This document shows positions 44,616 to 53,874 of a stretch of DNA of 64,000 nucleotides, piece by piece. Position numbers and translations under genes: made by a program. Position 1 is the first letter of the stretch; each line of letters opens with the position of its first letter. The notes below the pieces were generated by a model that saw only the letters and a list, made by a program, of their open reading frames with translations, did no database searches and had not been told where the DNA came from. Source of the stretch: Streptomyces sp. XM4193 (GTDB lineage Bacteria; Actinomycetota; Actinomycetes; Streptomycetales; Streptomycetaceae); assembly GCF_023072595.1 (NCBI RefSeq), contig NZ_JALLGK010000001.1, positions 620,001-684,000 of the forward strand. The letters are read 5' to 3'.

Positions 44616-45622
44616 GCCCTCACCCCGTTCTGCGGGCCCGCGGCCCACGCCATTGAGTCGTCGGCGGCGGCGTCGCTGTTCGCGTCGCCCCCGAAGTGCA
44701 GTTCGTCGCCCTGCCGGGCCAGCGACAGGAACGCCTCCTCCAGCGAGGCGGAACGCGCGTCCAGATCGGCCAGTTCGACACCTTCGTCCGCCGCCCAGCC
44801 GAGCAGGATCGTCAGCGACTGCTGGAGGTGCTGGGTGCGGACCTCGGCGCGACGTCCCTCGACGGCGACCGGAAGCGTCAGCGGCAGCCGTGCCGGAGCC
44901 ACGTTCGGCGGCAGGGTGAAGCGGATGCGCGCGGGCTGGTTGGCGACCACCTCTGCGGGGGTGCCGGCGGCGACGATCCGTCCCTTGTGCATGATCGCCA
45001 GCTGGTCGGCGAGGCGCTCGGCCTCTTCCAGGTAGTGCGTGGTGAGCAGCACCGTGGTGCCCTGCTCCTTGAGCTCGCGCACCAACTTCCAGGTGTCCGC
45101 GCGGCCTTCGGCGTCCATGCCGGTGGTCGGCTCGTCCAGGAAGAGCACCTCGGGCCTGCCCATGACGGCCAGCCCCAGGTCGAGCCGGCGGCGCTCACCG
45201 CCGGAGAGGAGCTTGACGCGTACGTCGCGGCGGTGGGCGAGACCCACCAGTTCCAGGACCTCGCCGGTCGGACGGGCCCCGCTGGTCAGCCCCGCCCACA
45301 TCCGGGCGGTCTCGGCGACCGTCAGCTCGGAGGGGAAGCCGCCCTCCTGGAGCATCGTGCCGGTGCGCGGCCGCACCCGGCTGCGCTCGCGGTACGGGTC
45401 GTGGCCCAGCACCCGGATCTGTCCGGCGGTCGGCTTCTCCAGGCCCTCCAGCAGCTCGACCGTGGAGGTCTTGCCCGCGCCGTTGGTGCCCAGCAGGGCG
45501 AAGAGCTCGCCCCGGCGGACGTTCAGGTCGATGCCGCGCACCGCTTCGTATCCGGCCTCGCCCGACGGTCCGTACCGCCGACGCAGGCCGCTGACCTCGA
45601 TGACTTGCTCGGTGTGTGTCAT
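44612..45622 (-). CDS. ABC transporter ATP-binding protein
   Basis: A 336-residue ATPase, first gene of the transporter/two-component operon. Walker A is LLGTNGAGKTST, the signature LLSGGERRRLDL (E in place of Q), Walker B VLFLDEPTTGMD, and the switch His is in LLTTHYLEEAE. The C-terminal ~100 residues are the CcmA/DrrA-like accessory domain. The ATG at 45622 lies 57 bp from a 39-bp dyad likely to be the regulatory site. The ~20 C-terminal residues are low complexity. Confidence 0.92.
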   Translation of the reverse strand: MTHTEQVIEVSGLRRRYGPSGEAGYEAVRGIDLNVRRGELFALLGTNGAGKTSTVELLEGLEKPTAGQIRVLGHDPYRERSRVRPRTGTMLQEGGFPSELTVAETARMWAGLTSGARPTGEVLELVGLAHRRDVRVKLLSGGERRRLDLGLAVMGRPEVLFLDEPTTGMDAEGRADTWKLVRELKEQGTTVLLTTHYLEEAERLADQLAIMHKGRIVAAGTPAEVVANQPARIRFTLPPNVAPARLPLTLPVAVEGRRAEVRTQHLQQSLTILLGWAADEGVELADLDARSASLEEAFLSLARQGDELHFGGDANSDAAADDSMAWAAGPQNGVRA

Positions 45623-45678
45623 GCCTCCAGCGTCGCGGCCGGTGCGGCGCCGGGGCAGTGCCTGCTGTCACGAGCTGA

Positions 45679-45717
45679 TCTGACATCCGTCACACGGGCG
45701 CGGTGACTCGTGTCAGA
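45679..45717. promoter_or_regulatory. 39-bp symmetric dyad upstream of the ABC/two-component operon
   Basis: TCTGACA (45679-45685) mirrors TGTCAGA (45711-45717), and inner GTCA (45689-45692) mirrors TGAC (45704-45707). All are centred on 45698. A further TGTCA at 45666-45670 pairs with TGACA at 45681-45685. Such nested TGACA/TGTCA half-sites are a good candidate binding site for the operon's response regulator. Confidence 0.65.
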
Positions 45718-45725
45718 CCCCCGGG

Positions 45726-45830
45726 TCAGCGGCGCCCGTCGTCGTCCTCGCGTTGCCGGCCGGCGCCGCTGAGCAAGACATAAGCGGCCACCACTACACC
45801 GACAAGGAAGATGAACCAGGTCATGCTCAT
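45726..45830 (-). CDS. 34-residue single-pass membrane protein
   Basis: A very small protein: residues 3-21 (MTWFIFLVGVVVAAYVLLS) form one transmembrane helix, followed by a charged tail, GRQREDDDGRR. AAAGGA lies 11 nt before the ATG at 45828-45830, and another ATG is two codons later. It sits between tRNA-Gly copy 2 and the ABC operon's regulatory region, read in the same direction. Function is unknown; it could be an accessory peptide of the ABC/DesK system. Support is moderate because of its size. Confidence 0.5.
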   Translation of the reverse strand: MSMTWFIFLVGVVVAAYVLLSGAGRQREDDDGRR

Positions 45831-45946
45831 GGGAAAGTTCGTCCTTTCGTGCTGATCGTGGTGGCTTACCGTCGCCGGCGGTGAAGAAGCGCGGGACGGA
45901 GTGGGCGCATTTGATGAACGGAGAGTTTCACGGCTGCGGACAGACA

Positions 45947-45980
45947 CAAAGGAACCCGATCCGAAGATCGGGTTCCTTTG
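45947..45980. terminator. terminator downstream of tRNA-Gly copy 2
   Basis: CAAAGGAACCCGATC (45947-45961) and GATCGGGTTCCTTTG (45966-45980) form a perfect 15-bp stem with a CGAA tetraloop, 7 bp from the tRNA 3' end. Confidence 0.92.
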
Positions 45981-45987
45981 GTTTTGA

Positions 45988-46059
45988 GCGGACGACCGGG
46001 TTCGAACCGGCGACCTCAACCTTGGCAAGGTTGCGCTCTACCAGCTGAGCTACGTCCGC
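45988..46059 (-). tRNA. tRNA-Gly(GCC), copy 2
   Basis: A 72-nt gene identical to 41410-41481, with anticodon GCC, a standard TTCGAAC T loop, G18G19 in the D loop and a U discriminator. It is the middle of a short tRNA pair with the divergent-looking tRNA-Gly(UCC) 72 bp upstream, and ends at its own terminator. Confidence 0.97.
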
Positions 46060-46131
46060 ACTCCACACGGCTCTCGCCGTGTGGTGCAGCTGCCACTCTA
46101 CCTGATCGAACAGGCCATTTGAGCGGCTTGA

Positions 46132-46202
46132 GCGGGTGACAGGAATCGCACACTGCGCCTCCCCCTTGGAAAGAGGGCGCTCTACTACTGAGCTACACCC
46201 GC
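46132..46202 (-). tRNA. tRNA-Gly(UCC) with aberrant T arm and D loop
   Basis: A 71-nt cloverleaf. The acceptor (GCGGGTG/CACCCGC), D stem (GCTC/GAGC) and anticodon arm (CCCTC-TTTCCAA-GGGGG, anticodon UCC) are intact, and the discriminator is U. Two elbow positions are abnormal: the D loop is AGTAGTA (A18 instead of G18) and the T loop TGCGATT (G55 instead of U55). The T stem pairs properly only as GCAG(U)G/CCTGT with a bulged U. Glycine identity (C35, C36, U73) is kept while elbow stability is lost. It may be a decaying gene or a tRNA specialised for something other than translation. Confidence 0.8.
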
Positions 46203-46346
46203 ACGACCTGCGGTCCCGGGCTCCGCCCCGGTGGGCCGGTGCCCGCTCTCGCGGTGCGTTCCAGACTCTAGCGGATCACCCGGGGTGCTTTGCAAGTCGG
46301 CTGCCGCACTGCTTGCGGTCGACCGCCCCGGCCGGGCCGCCGACGG

Positions 46347-46664
46347 TCAACTCGCGGCCCTGAACGCCTCGTAGACCTTGGACGGGATGCGGCCGCGGGC
46401 CGGCACCTCGTGGCCGTTGGACTGGGCCCAGGCGCGGACGGCGCGCGGGTCGGGCGCGACGGCGGTGCGGGTGTACGCCTTGCCGGTCCGCGTCTTCTTC
46501 CGGGCGGAGCGAACGTACGGAGCGAGAGCGCCGCGCAGCCGCTTGGCGTTGTCCTTGCTCAGGTCGATCTCGTAGACCTTCCCGTCGAGGCCGAAGGTGA
46601 CCGTCTCGGACGCCTCGCCGCCGTCGATGTCATCGGCGAGAGTCACTACGACGCGCTGTGCCAC
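46347..46664 (-). CDS. lsrL: Lsr2-family nucleoid protein, LsrL-like
   Basis: A 105-residue H-NS-like xenogeneic silencer. The N-terminal oligomerisation domain starts MAQRVVVTLADDIDGGEA and includes TVTFGLDGKVYEIDLSKDNAKRLRGALAPYV. A basic linker (ARKKTRTG) leads to the DNA-binding domain VRAWAQSNGHEVPARGRIPSKVYEAF, with the RGR minor-groove hook. Streptomycetes usually have two paralogues; from memory the one beside purS is LsrL. GTG at 46664 has AAGGA 9 nt upstream. The upstream region is comparatively A+T-rich, consistent with autoregulation. Confidence 0.92.
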   Translation of the reverse strand: MAQRVVVTLADDIDGGEASETVTFGLDGKVYEIDLSKDNAKRLRGALAPYVRSARKKTRTGKAYTRTAVAPDPRAVRAWAQSNGHEVPARGRIPSKVYEAFRAAS

Positions 46665-47046
46665 GAATATCGGTCCTTTCGGGAGGAACGCCGTCGGGTA
46701 ATCGATCGGCGAACATCACGCTGCGGTGCGGCGATACGACTTTGCATGGAGTGTGTCTGCAAGTGCGGGCCGCTCATTTCTTTCTGCCGCGACAATCCTT
46801 GCATGAAACGACGACCAAATTCACCCCCAAGTACGGGGGTAATCTCAGGAGTCGGCATTCGCTGCCTCTTCCGGGTGTCGTTAATCGAGTCCCGATATCT
46901 GTCCGTGATCATGCCCGATCCATATCTACTCGCGTAGAAAATCCCGGCGGGTACGCTGAACGCGCAGCCTGGGGAGTCGATGGGCACTGTGCCCGGAGGC
47001 AAACGAGGCCATGGGCAACCAAGCATCAAGATCACCAGGAGTACCT
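46665..47046. other. lsrL-purS divergent regulatory region
   Basis: 382 bases of lower G+C than the surroundings and without a supported gene. It contains a hairpin ACCCCC/GGGGGT (46823-46828, 46835-46840), a -10-like TACGCT at 46952-46957 for purS, and the perfect palindrome GGGCACTGTGCCC (46982-46994) in the purS leader. The palindrome could be a purine-operon operator. The A+T-rich part is a plausible Lsr2-type binding site. Confidence 0.55.
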
Positions 47047-47316
47047 GTGGCTCGCGTCGTAGTCGACGTCATGCTCAAGCCGGAGATCCTCGACCCGCAG
47101 GGCCAGGCGGTGCAGCGTGCGCTGCCGCGCCTCGGATTCGAGGGCATCGCGGACGTCCGCCAAGGAAAGCGCTTCGAGCTCGAGGTGGAGGGCCCCGTCG
47201 ACGACGCCGCCCTCGCCCGTATCAACGAGTTGGCCGAGACCTTCCTCGCCAACACCGTGATCGAGGACTTCACGGTCCGCGTGGAAGAGCACGAGGAAGA
47301 GACGGCCACCGCATGA
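47047..47316 (+). CDS. purS: FGAM synthase subunit PurS
   Basis: The 89-residue small subunit that bridges PurL and PurQ in the three-part formylglycinamidine synthase. It starts [25 protein letters not shown] and contains [20 protein letters not shown], the standard PurS sequence. GTG at 47047 is right: AGGAG at 47037-47041 is 5 nt upstream, whereas the in-frame ATG at 47011 has a worse site. Its stop overlaps purQ by 4 nt. Confidence 0.95.
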   Translation: MARVVVDVMLKPEILDPQGQAVQRALPRLGFEGIADVRQGKRFELEVEGPVDDAALARINELAETFLANTVIEDFTVRVEEHEEETATA

Positions 47317-47998
47317 CGGCACGTATTGGCGTCGTCACCTTCCCCGGTTCTCTCGACGACAAGGACGCACTTCGCGCGGTGCGTATCGCGGGCGCCGATC
47401 CGGTGCCCCTGTGGCATCGGGACACGAGCCTGCACCAGGTGGACGCGATCGTCCTGCCGGGCGGATTCAGCTACGGCGACTATCTGCGCTGCGGCGCGAT
47501 CGCCCGCTTTTCCCCCGTGATGCAGACGGTCATCGAGCAGGCCCGGGCCGGCATGCCGGTCCTCGGAATCTGCAACGGCTTCCAGGTGCTGTGCGAATCG
47601 CACCTGCTGCCCGGGGCGCTGACCCGCAACGACCACATGCACTTCGTCTGCCGCGACCAGAAGCTGCGGGTGGAGAACGCCGACACCGCCTGGACCGTCG
47701 ACTACTCGGCGGGCCAGGAGATCACCGTTCCGCTGAAGAACGGCGAGGGCGGCTACGTCGCCGACGAGCGCACGCTGGACGAGCTGGAGAGCGAGGGCCG
47801 TGTGGTCTTCCGCTACCTCGACGGCAACCCCAACGGCTCCCGCCGCGACATCGCCGGCATCACCAACGCGGCGGGCAACGTCGTCGGGCTGATGCCGCAC
47901 CCCGAGCACGCGGTCGAGTCCCTCACCGGACCGACGACCGAAGGGCTCGGCTTCTTCACCTCGGCGATCACGACGCTCAAGAAGATGGTCCACGCCTG

Positions 47999-47999
<1 letters not shown>
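47313..47999 (+). CDS. purQ: FGAM synthase glutaminase subunit PurQ
   Basis: A 228-residue class I glutamine amidotransferase that delivers ammonia to PurL. The start is [17 protein letters not shown]. The oxyanion region is [18 protein letters not shown], the nucleophile cysteine is in [12 protein letters not shown], and the His-x-Glu pair is in [12 protein letters not shown]. It overlaps purS by 4 nt and purL by 1 nt, so the three subunits are translationally coupled in order S-Q-L. Confidence 0.97.
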
Positions 48000-50308
<2,309 letters not shown>

Positions 50309-50333
50309 GCCGGGTCACCCCGAGCACACGACG

Positions 50334-50372
50334 AGCGGGCCCGGCCCTCGGATTCCGAGGGCCGGGCCCGCT
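50334..50372. terminator. 18-bp perfect terminator hairpin after purSQL
   Basis: AGCGGGCCCGGCCCTCGG (50334-50351) pairs perfectly with 50355-50372 around a 3-nt loop (ATT), between purL and a convergent gene. It is the longest stem seen in the window. Confidence 0.93.
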
Positions 50373-50458
50373 TCGTGGTGCAGCCGTGCGTGCGGTGCGC
50401 GCGCCGCGTGCTGTGTCCGGTGTCCTGCGTCCGGTCCGACGCCGGGGCGCGGTCGCGG

Positions 50459-51049
50459 TCAGTACGAGGGCGGCATCATGCCGGGGCCGCCGGGCCCGGG
50501 GCCGTACCCGCCGGGGCCGCCGTAGCCGGGCCCGGGGCCGTAGCCCATCTGCTGGCCGCGCTGCTCCTCGTCGATCTGCCGGTAGATCAGGCCCTTGAAC
50601 CCCTCGGGGTCCGGGACGTGCCGCAGCGTCATCATGCCCTGCTCGGAGGCGGACTGGATGTTGAGCGTGCCCTGCCGCAGTATCCGCTCCCACAGCGACG
50701 CCTTGAACGAGACGTCGTTGACGCGGGAGAGCGGAATGCTCCGCCCGGTCTTGGTCAGGAAGCCGGTCCGCTTGTGCAGCCGCTTGGTGGTGAGGATGTA
50801 GAGCGTGCTGCGGAACTTCAGCAGCGGGATCAGCCAGAACCACAGCGAGGCGATCACCGCCCCGCCCAGCACCACGTACCCCGCGATGTCACTCCAGTCC
50901 TCACTGCCCGGCACCACCCACAGCAGTGCGCCGGCGATGATCCAGATCAGACACAGGACGATGAACTCGCTGACCATCTCCGTCCAGTGCTGACGGGTCT
51001 GGTACACCAGCGCCTCGTCCTCGGCGAGGTAGCGCTCCGCATTACTCAT
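50459..51049 (-). CDS. bacterial PH-domain membrane protein
   Basis: 196 residues. Residues ~25-46 and ~56-76 are membrane helices. They are followed by a bPH_2-type pleckstrin-like domain: STLYILTTKRLHKRTGFLTKTGRSIPLSRVNDVSFKASLWERILRQGTLNI, the familiar YdbS/YvdC pattern. The C-terminal ~30 residues are a Gly/Pro/Tyr/Met repeat (GYGPGPGYGG). Function is unknown; such proteins are envelope-associated. The ATG at 51049 is divergent from the MDMPI-type gene. Confidence 0.85.
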   Translation of the reverse strand: MSNAERYLAEDEALVYQTRQHWTEMVSEFIVLCLIWIIAGALLWVVPGSEDWSDIAGYVVLGGAVIASLWFWLIPLLKFRSTLYILTTKRLHKRTGFLTKTGRSIPLSRVNDVSFKASLWERILRQGTLNIQSASEQGMMTLRHVPDPEGFKGLIYRQIDEEQRGQQMGYGPGPGYGGPGGYGPGPGGPGMMPPSY

Positions 51050-51113
51050 GCCCGGAATCCTGGCACAGCCCGCGCTTCCCGCCTATGGCAGGAGAAAGCC
51101 GCTACATGCCCGT

Positions 51114-51125
51114 TACCCTCCTGGC
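51114..51125 (+). promoter_or_regulatory. -10 box, leaderless geometry
   Basis: TACCCT (51114-51119) ends 6 nt before the ATG of the MDMPI-type gene, which has no Shine-Dalgarno. Confidence 0.5.
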
Positions 51126-51929
51126 ATGCCTCCCGCACGTCGTACAACCCGCAGCTATGACCCGATTCGGGTACGTAACGCACTCGTCGCGCAGGTGGAG
51201 ACGGTACGCAACGCCGCCCATCAGCTGACGCCCGAACAGTTGGGCGCACAGACCGGGTTGGCCGGTTGGGACGTCCACCGGCTGCTGGTGCACATCGCGG
51301 GCCAGATCGACGCCCTGCCCCGGCTGCTGGCCGAGCCGGCCCCCGCGGCGCAGCGGGCGGAGGTCGGGCTCACCGACTGGATCAGCTCCACCGGCCCCAT
51401 CGCCGACGAGCTCGACCGCCGCACCCGCGACCAGGCCGCGGCGCGGACGGACGCCAGGGAGGCGATCGACGAGGCGGTCGCCGAGCTCGACCCGGTGCTG
51501 GAGACCGCCGTGCGCGAGGACGTGCTGCTGCCGCACCGCTTCGGCGCGATGCGTGCGCTGGACTTCACCGTCACCCGGCTCGTCGAACTCATCGCCCACT
51601 GCGACGATCTGGCGCGCGCCACCCGCCACCCGCTCACGCTCGACCGGTACGCCCTCGCGACGACCGTACGGGTCCTCGCCGACGCGCTCGCCGTCCGCGC
51701 GCCCGGCGCCTCCGTGGAGGTGCGGGTTCCGCCCTTCGCCGTCGTGCAGTGCGTGCTGGGTCCCCGGCACACCCGCGGCACCCCGCCCAACACCGTCGAG
51801 ACCGACCCGCTGACCTGGCTCCGTCTCGCGACCGGCCGGGTCGACTGGAAGCGGGCGGTCGCCGCCGGCGCCGTCACCGCGAGCGGCAACCGTGCCGACC
51901 TCACCGAACACCTGCCGGTGATGCACTGA
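51126..51929 (+). CDS. maleylpyruvate isomerase N-terminal (MDMPI/DinB-like) domain protein
   Basis: 267 residues. The N-terminal four-helix bundle has the MDMPI/DinB pattern: VRNALVAQVETVRNAAHQLTPEQLGAQTGLAGWDVHRLLVHIAGQ, with metal-ligand histidines in LLVHIAG (His54) and RLVELIAHCDDLARA. The C-terminal ~80 residues (VEVRVPPFAVVQC to NRADLTEHLPVM) resemble the sterol-carrier-like domain often fused to MDMPI. Such actinobacterial proteins are thought to be mycothiol-dependent; the substrate is unknown. It is leaderless by the -10 position. Confidence 0.8.
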   Translation: MPPARRTTRSYDPIRVRNALVAQVETVRNAAHQLTPEQLGAQTGLAGWDVHRLLVHIAGQIDALPRLLAEPAPAAQRAEVGLTDWISSTGPIADELDRRTRDQAAARTDAREAIDEAVAELDPVLETAVREDVLLPHRFGAMRALDFTVTRLVELIAHCDDLARATRHPLTLDRYALATTVRVLADALAVRAPGASVEVRVPPFAVVQCVLGPRHTRGTPPNTVETDPLTWLRLATGRVDWKRAVAAGAVTASGNRADLTEHLPVMH

Positions 51930-52161
51930 CCGCGCGCGGACCGCGCCGGACAGCAGCGCCGAGGCAGCGGTGACGGGCGGCAACAGCCGGGGCGGCAACG
52001 CCGGGAGGCGCGTCGCAACGGCGCCGTGCGCACACCGGAGCCGGGCCCGTACTGGCGAATAACACATCCCGGCGGTGAGCTAGCTCTCGTACGAATCTGC
52101 CGCTTCGCAGGTCACAGCCGTACGCCCGGCTCCCCGGTTCGGAGCAGCGCGGCGGTCGGTC

Positions 52162-52174
52162 TAGACTCGTGGAT
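52162..52174 (+). promoter_or_regulatory. purF -10 box that decides the start codon
   Basis: TAGACT (52162-52167) ends 7 nt before GTG 52175 but only 1 nt before the upstream GTG 52169. Transcription therefore probably starts at or next to 52175, making that GTG the leaderless start. Confidence 0.6.
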
Positions 52175-53755
52175 GTGCCACGTGGTGACGGACGACTCAA
52201 CCACGACCTGCTCCCCGGAGAGAAGGGCCCCCAAGACGCCTGCGGCGTCTTCGGTGTCTGGGCGCCGGGTGAGGCGGTCGCCAAACTCGCCTATTTCGGG
52301 CTGTACGCGCTGCAGCACCGGGGACAGGAGTCCGCGGGCATCGCGGTGAGCAACGGCTCGCAGATCCTCGTCTTCAAGGACATGGGACTGGTCTCCCAGG
52401 TGTTCGACGAGACCTCGCTGGGCTCGCTCCGCGGCCACATCGCCGTGGGCCACGCCCGCTACTCGACGACCGGTGCCTCCGTCTGGGAGAACGCCCAGCC
52501 CACCTTCCGCGCGACGGGCCACGGCTCCCTCGCGCTCGGCCACAACGGCAACCTCGTCAACACCGTCGAGCTCGCCGAGCAGGTGTCCGAGCTCGCGGAG
52601 GGGTCCGGCGGCGGTCGCTCCCCGCGGGGCGGCCGGGTCTCCGCGACCAACGACACCGACCTGGTCACCGCGCTGCTCGCGGGCCAGACCGACGAGGACG
52701 GCAAGCCGCTGACCGTCGAGCAGGCCGCACCGCTGGTCCTGCCGAAGGTCAAGGGCGCCTTCTCCTTCGTCTTCATGGACGAGCACACCCTCTACGCCGC
52801 CCGCGACCCGCAGGGCGTGCGCCCGCTGGTGCTCGGCCGGCTGGAGCGCGGCTGGGTGGTGGCGAGCGAGACCGCGGCCCTGGACATCGTGGGCGCCTCG
52901 GTGATTCGCGAGATCGAGCCCGGCGAGCTCATCGCCATCGACGAGGACGGGCTGCGCAGCAGCCGGTTCGCCGAGGCCCGGCCCAAGGGCTGCGTCTTCG
53001 AGTACGTGTACCTCGCCCGCCCCGACACCGACATCGCGGGCCGCAACGTCCATCTGTCCCGGGTGGAGATGGGGCGCCGGCTGGCCGCCGAGGCACCGGC
53101 CGACGCCGATCTGGTCATAGCGACCCCGGAGTCCGGGACCCCCGCCGCGATCGGCTACGCCGAGGCCAGCGGCATACCGTTCGGCGCCGGTCTGGTGAAG
53201 AACTCCTACGTCGGCCGGACCTTCATCCAGCCCTCGCAGACCATCCGCCAGCTCGGTATCCGGCTGAAGCTCAACCCGCTCAAGGAAGTCATCCGCGGCA
53301 AGCGGCTGGTCGTCGTCGACGACTCGATCGTGCGCGGCAACACCCAGCGCGCGCTGGTCCGGATGCTCCGCGAGGCCGGTGCGGCCGAGGTGCACGTGCG
53401 CATCTCCTCGCCGCCGATCAAGTGGCCGTGCTTCTTCGGCATCGACTTCGCCACCCGCGCGGAGCTGATCGCCAACGGTCTGAGCGTCGACGAGATCGGC
53501 AGCTCCCTCGGCGCCGACTCGCTCCGCTACATCTCCATCGACGGCATGATCGAGGCCACCGCGATCGACAAGCCCAAGCTCTGCCGGGCCTGCTTCGACG
53601 GCGAGTACCCGATGGAGCTGCCCGACCCCGGGCTCCTCGGGAAGCAGGTGCTGGAGTCCGACGACGAGCGACGTCCCGGCTCCCGGTCGGACGTGGACGG
53701 CGTGCAGACCCTGCTCACCGGTCCGGGCGGCGCGGACGCCCTGCGCCGGCCGTAG
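52175..53755 (+). CDS. purF: amidophosphoribosyltransferase
   Basis: 526 residues. It catalyses the first committed step of purine synthesis, PRPP plus glutamine to phosphoribosylamine. The Ntn-hydrolase glutaminase domain begins at Cys23 (DACGVFGVW) after a 22-residue propeptide removed on maturation. LYALQHRGQESAGIA, GHARYSTTG and HNGNLVN line the glutamine site. The PRPP motif is RLVVVDDSIVRGNTQRALV. Cysteines in IKWPCFF and LCRACFDGEYP fit the iron-sulfur-containing B. subtilis-type PurF. The start is inferred from the -10 box. purM follows after a 24-bp repeat array. Confidence 0.95.
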   Translation: MPRGDGRLNHDLLPGEKGPQDACGVFGVWAPGEAVAKLAYFGLYALQHRGQESAGIAVSNGSQILVFKDMGLVSQVFDETSLGSLRGHIAVGHARYSTTGASVWENAQPTFRATGHGSLALGHNGNLVNTVELAEQVSELAEGSGGGRSPRGGRVSATNDTDLVTALLAGQTDEDGKPLTVEQAAPLVLPKVKGAFSFVFMDEHTLYAARDPQGVRPLVLGRLERGWVVASETAALDIVGASVIREIEPGELIAIDEDGLRSSRFAEARPKGCVFEYVYLARPDTDIAGRNVHLSRVEMGRRLAAEAPADADLVIATPESGTPAAIGYAEASGIPFGAGLVKNSYVGRTFIQPSQTIRQLGIRLKLNPLKEVIRGKRLVVVDDSIVRGNTQRALVRMLREAGAAEVHVRISSPPIKWPCFFGIDFATRAELIANGLSVDEIGSSLGADSLRYISIDGMIEATAIDKPKLCRACFDGEYPMELPDPGLLGKQVLESDDERRPGSRSDVDGVQTLLTGPGGADALRRP

Positions 53756-53793
53756 CCCCGAGGACCCCCGCGAACCCGCGGCGACACCGTGAA

Positions 53794-53865
53794 CCGTGAA
53801 CACCGCGCACCCGCGCACCGTGGACACCGCGCACCAGCGCACCGTGAACACCGCGAATCCCGCGA
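53794..53865. repeat. three 24-bp tandem repeats between purF and purM
   Basis: Units of 24 bp begin CCGTGAACACCGCG at 53794 and 53842, and CCGTGGACACCGCG at 53818. The second half differs slightly in each. The array ends 9 bp before the purM ATG, next to its ribosome site. It may be neutral slippage or may affect purF-purM coupling. Confidence 0.88.
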
Positions 53866-53874
53866 CGGAGAGAC

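Noticed and set aside
41410..46202. tRNA genes as an integrative-element attachment site
   Set aside because: No integrase, excisionase or direct repeat of a tRNA 3' end other than the complete second tRNA-Gly(GCC) copy. The DNA between holds an ordinary ABC/two-component operon.
46747..46937. Cysteine-containing small frame (MECVCKCGP...) between lsrL and purS
   Set aside because: No ribosome site, it lies in the divergent regulatory region, and it has no recognisable domain. It cannot be supported without conservation data.
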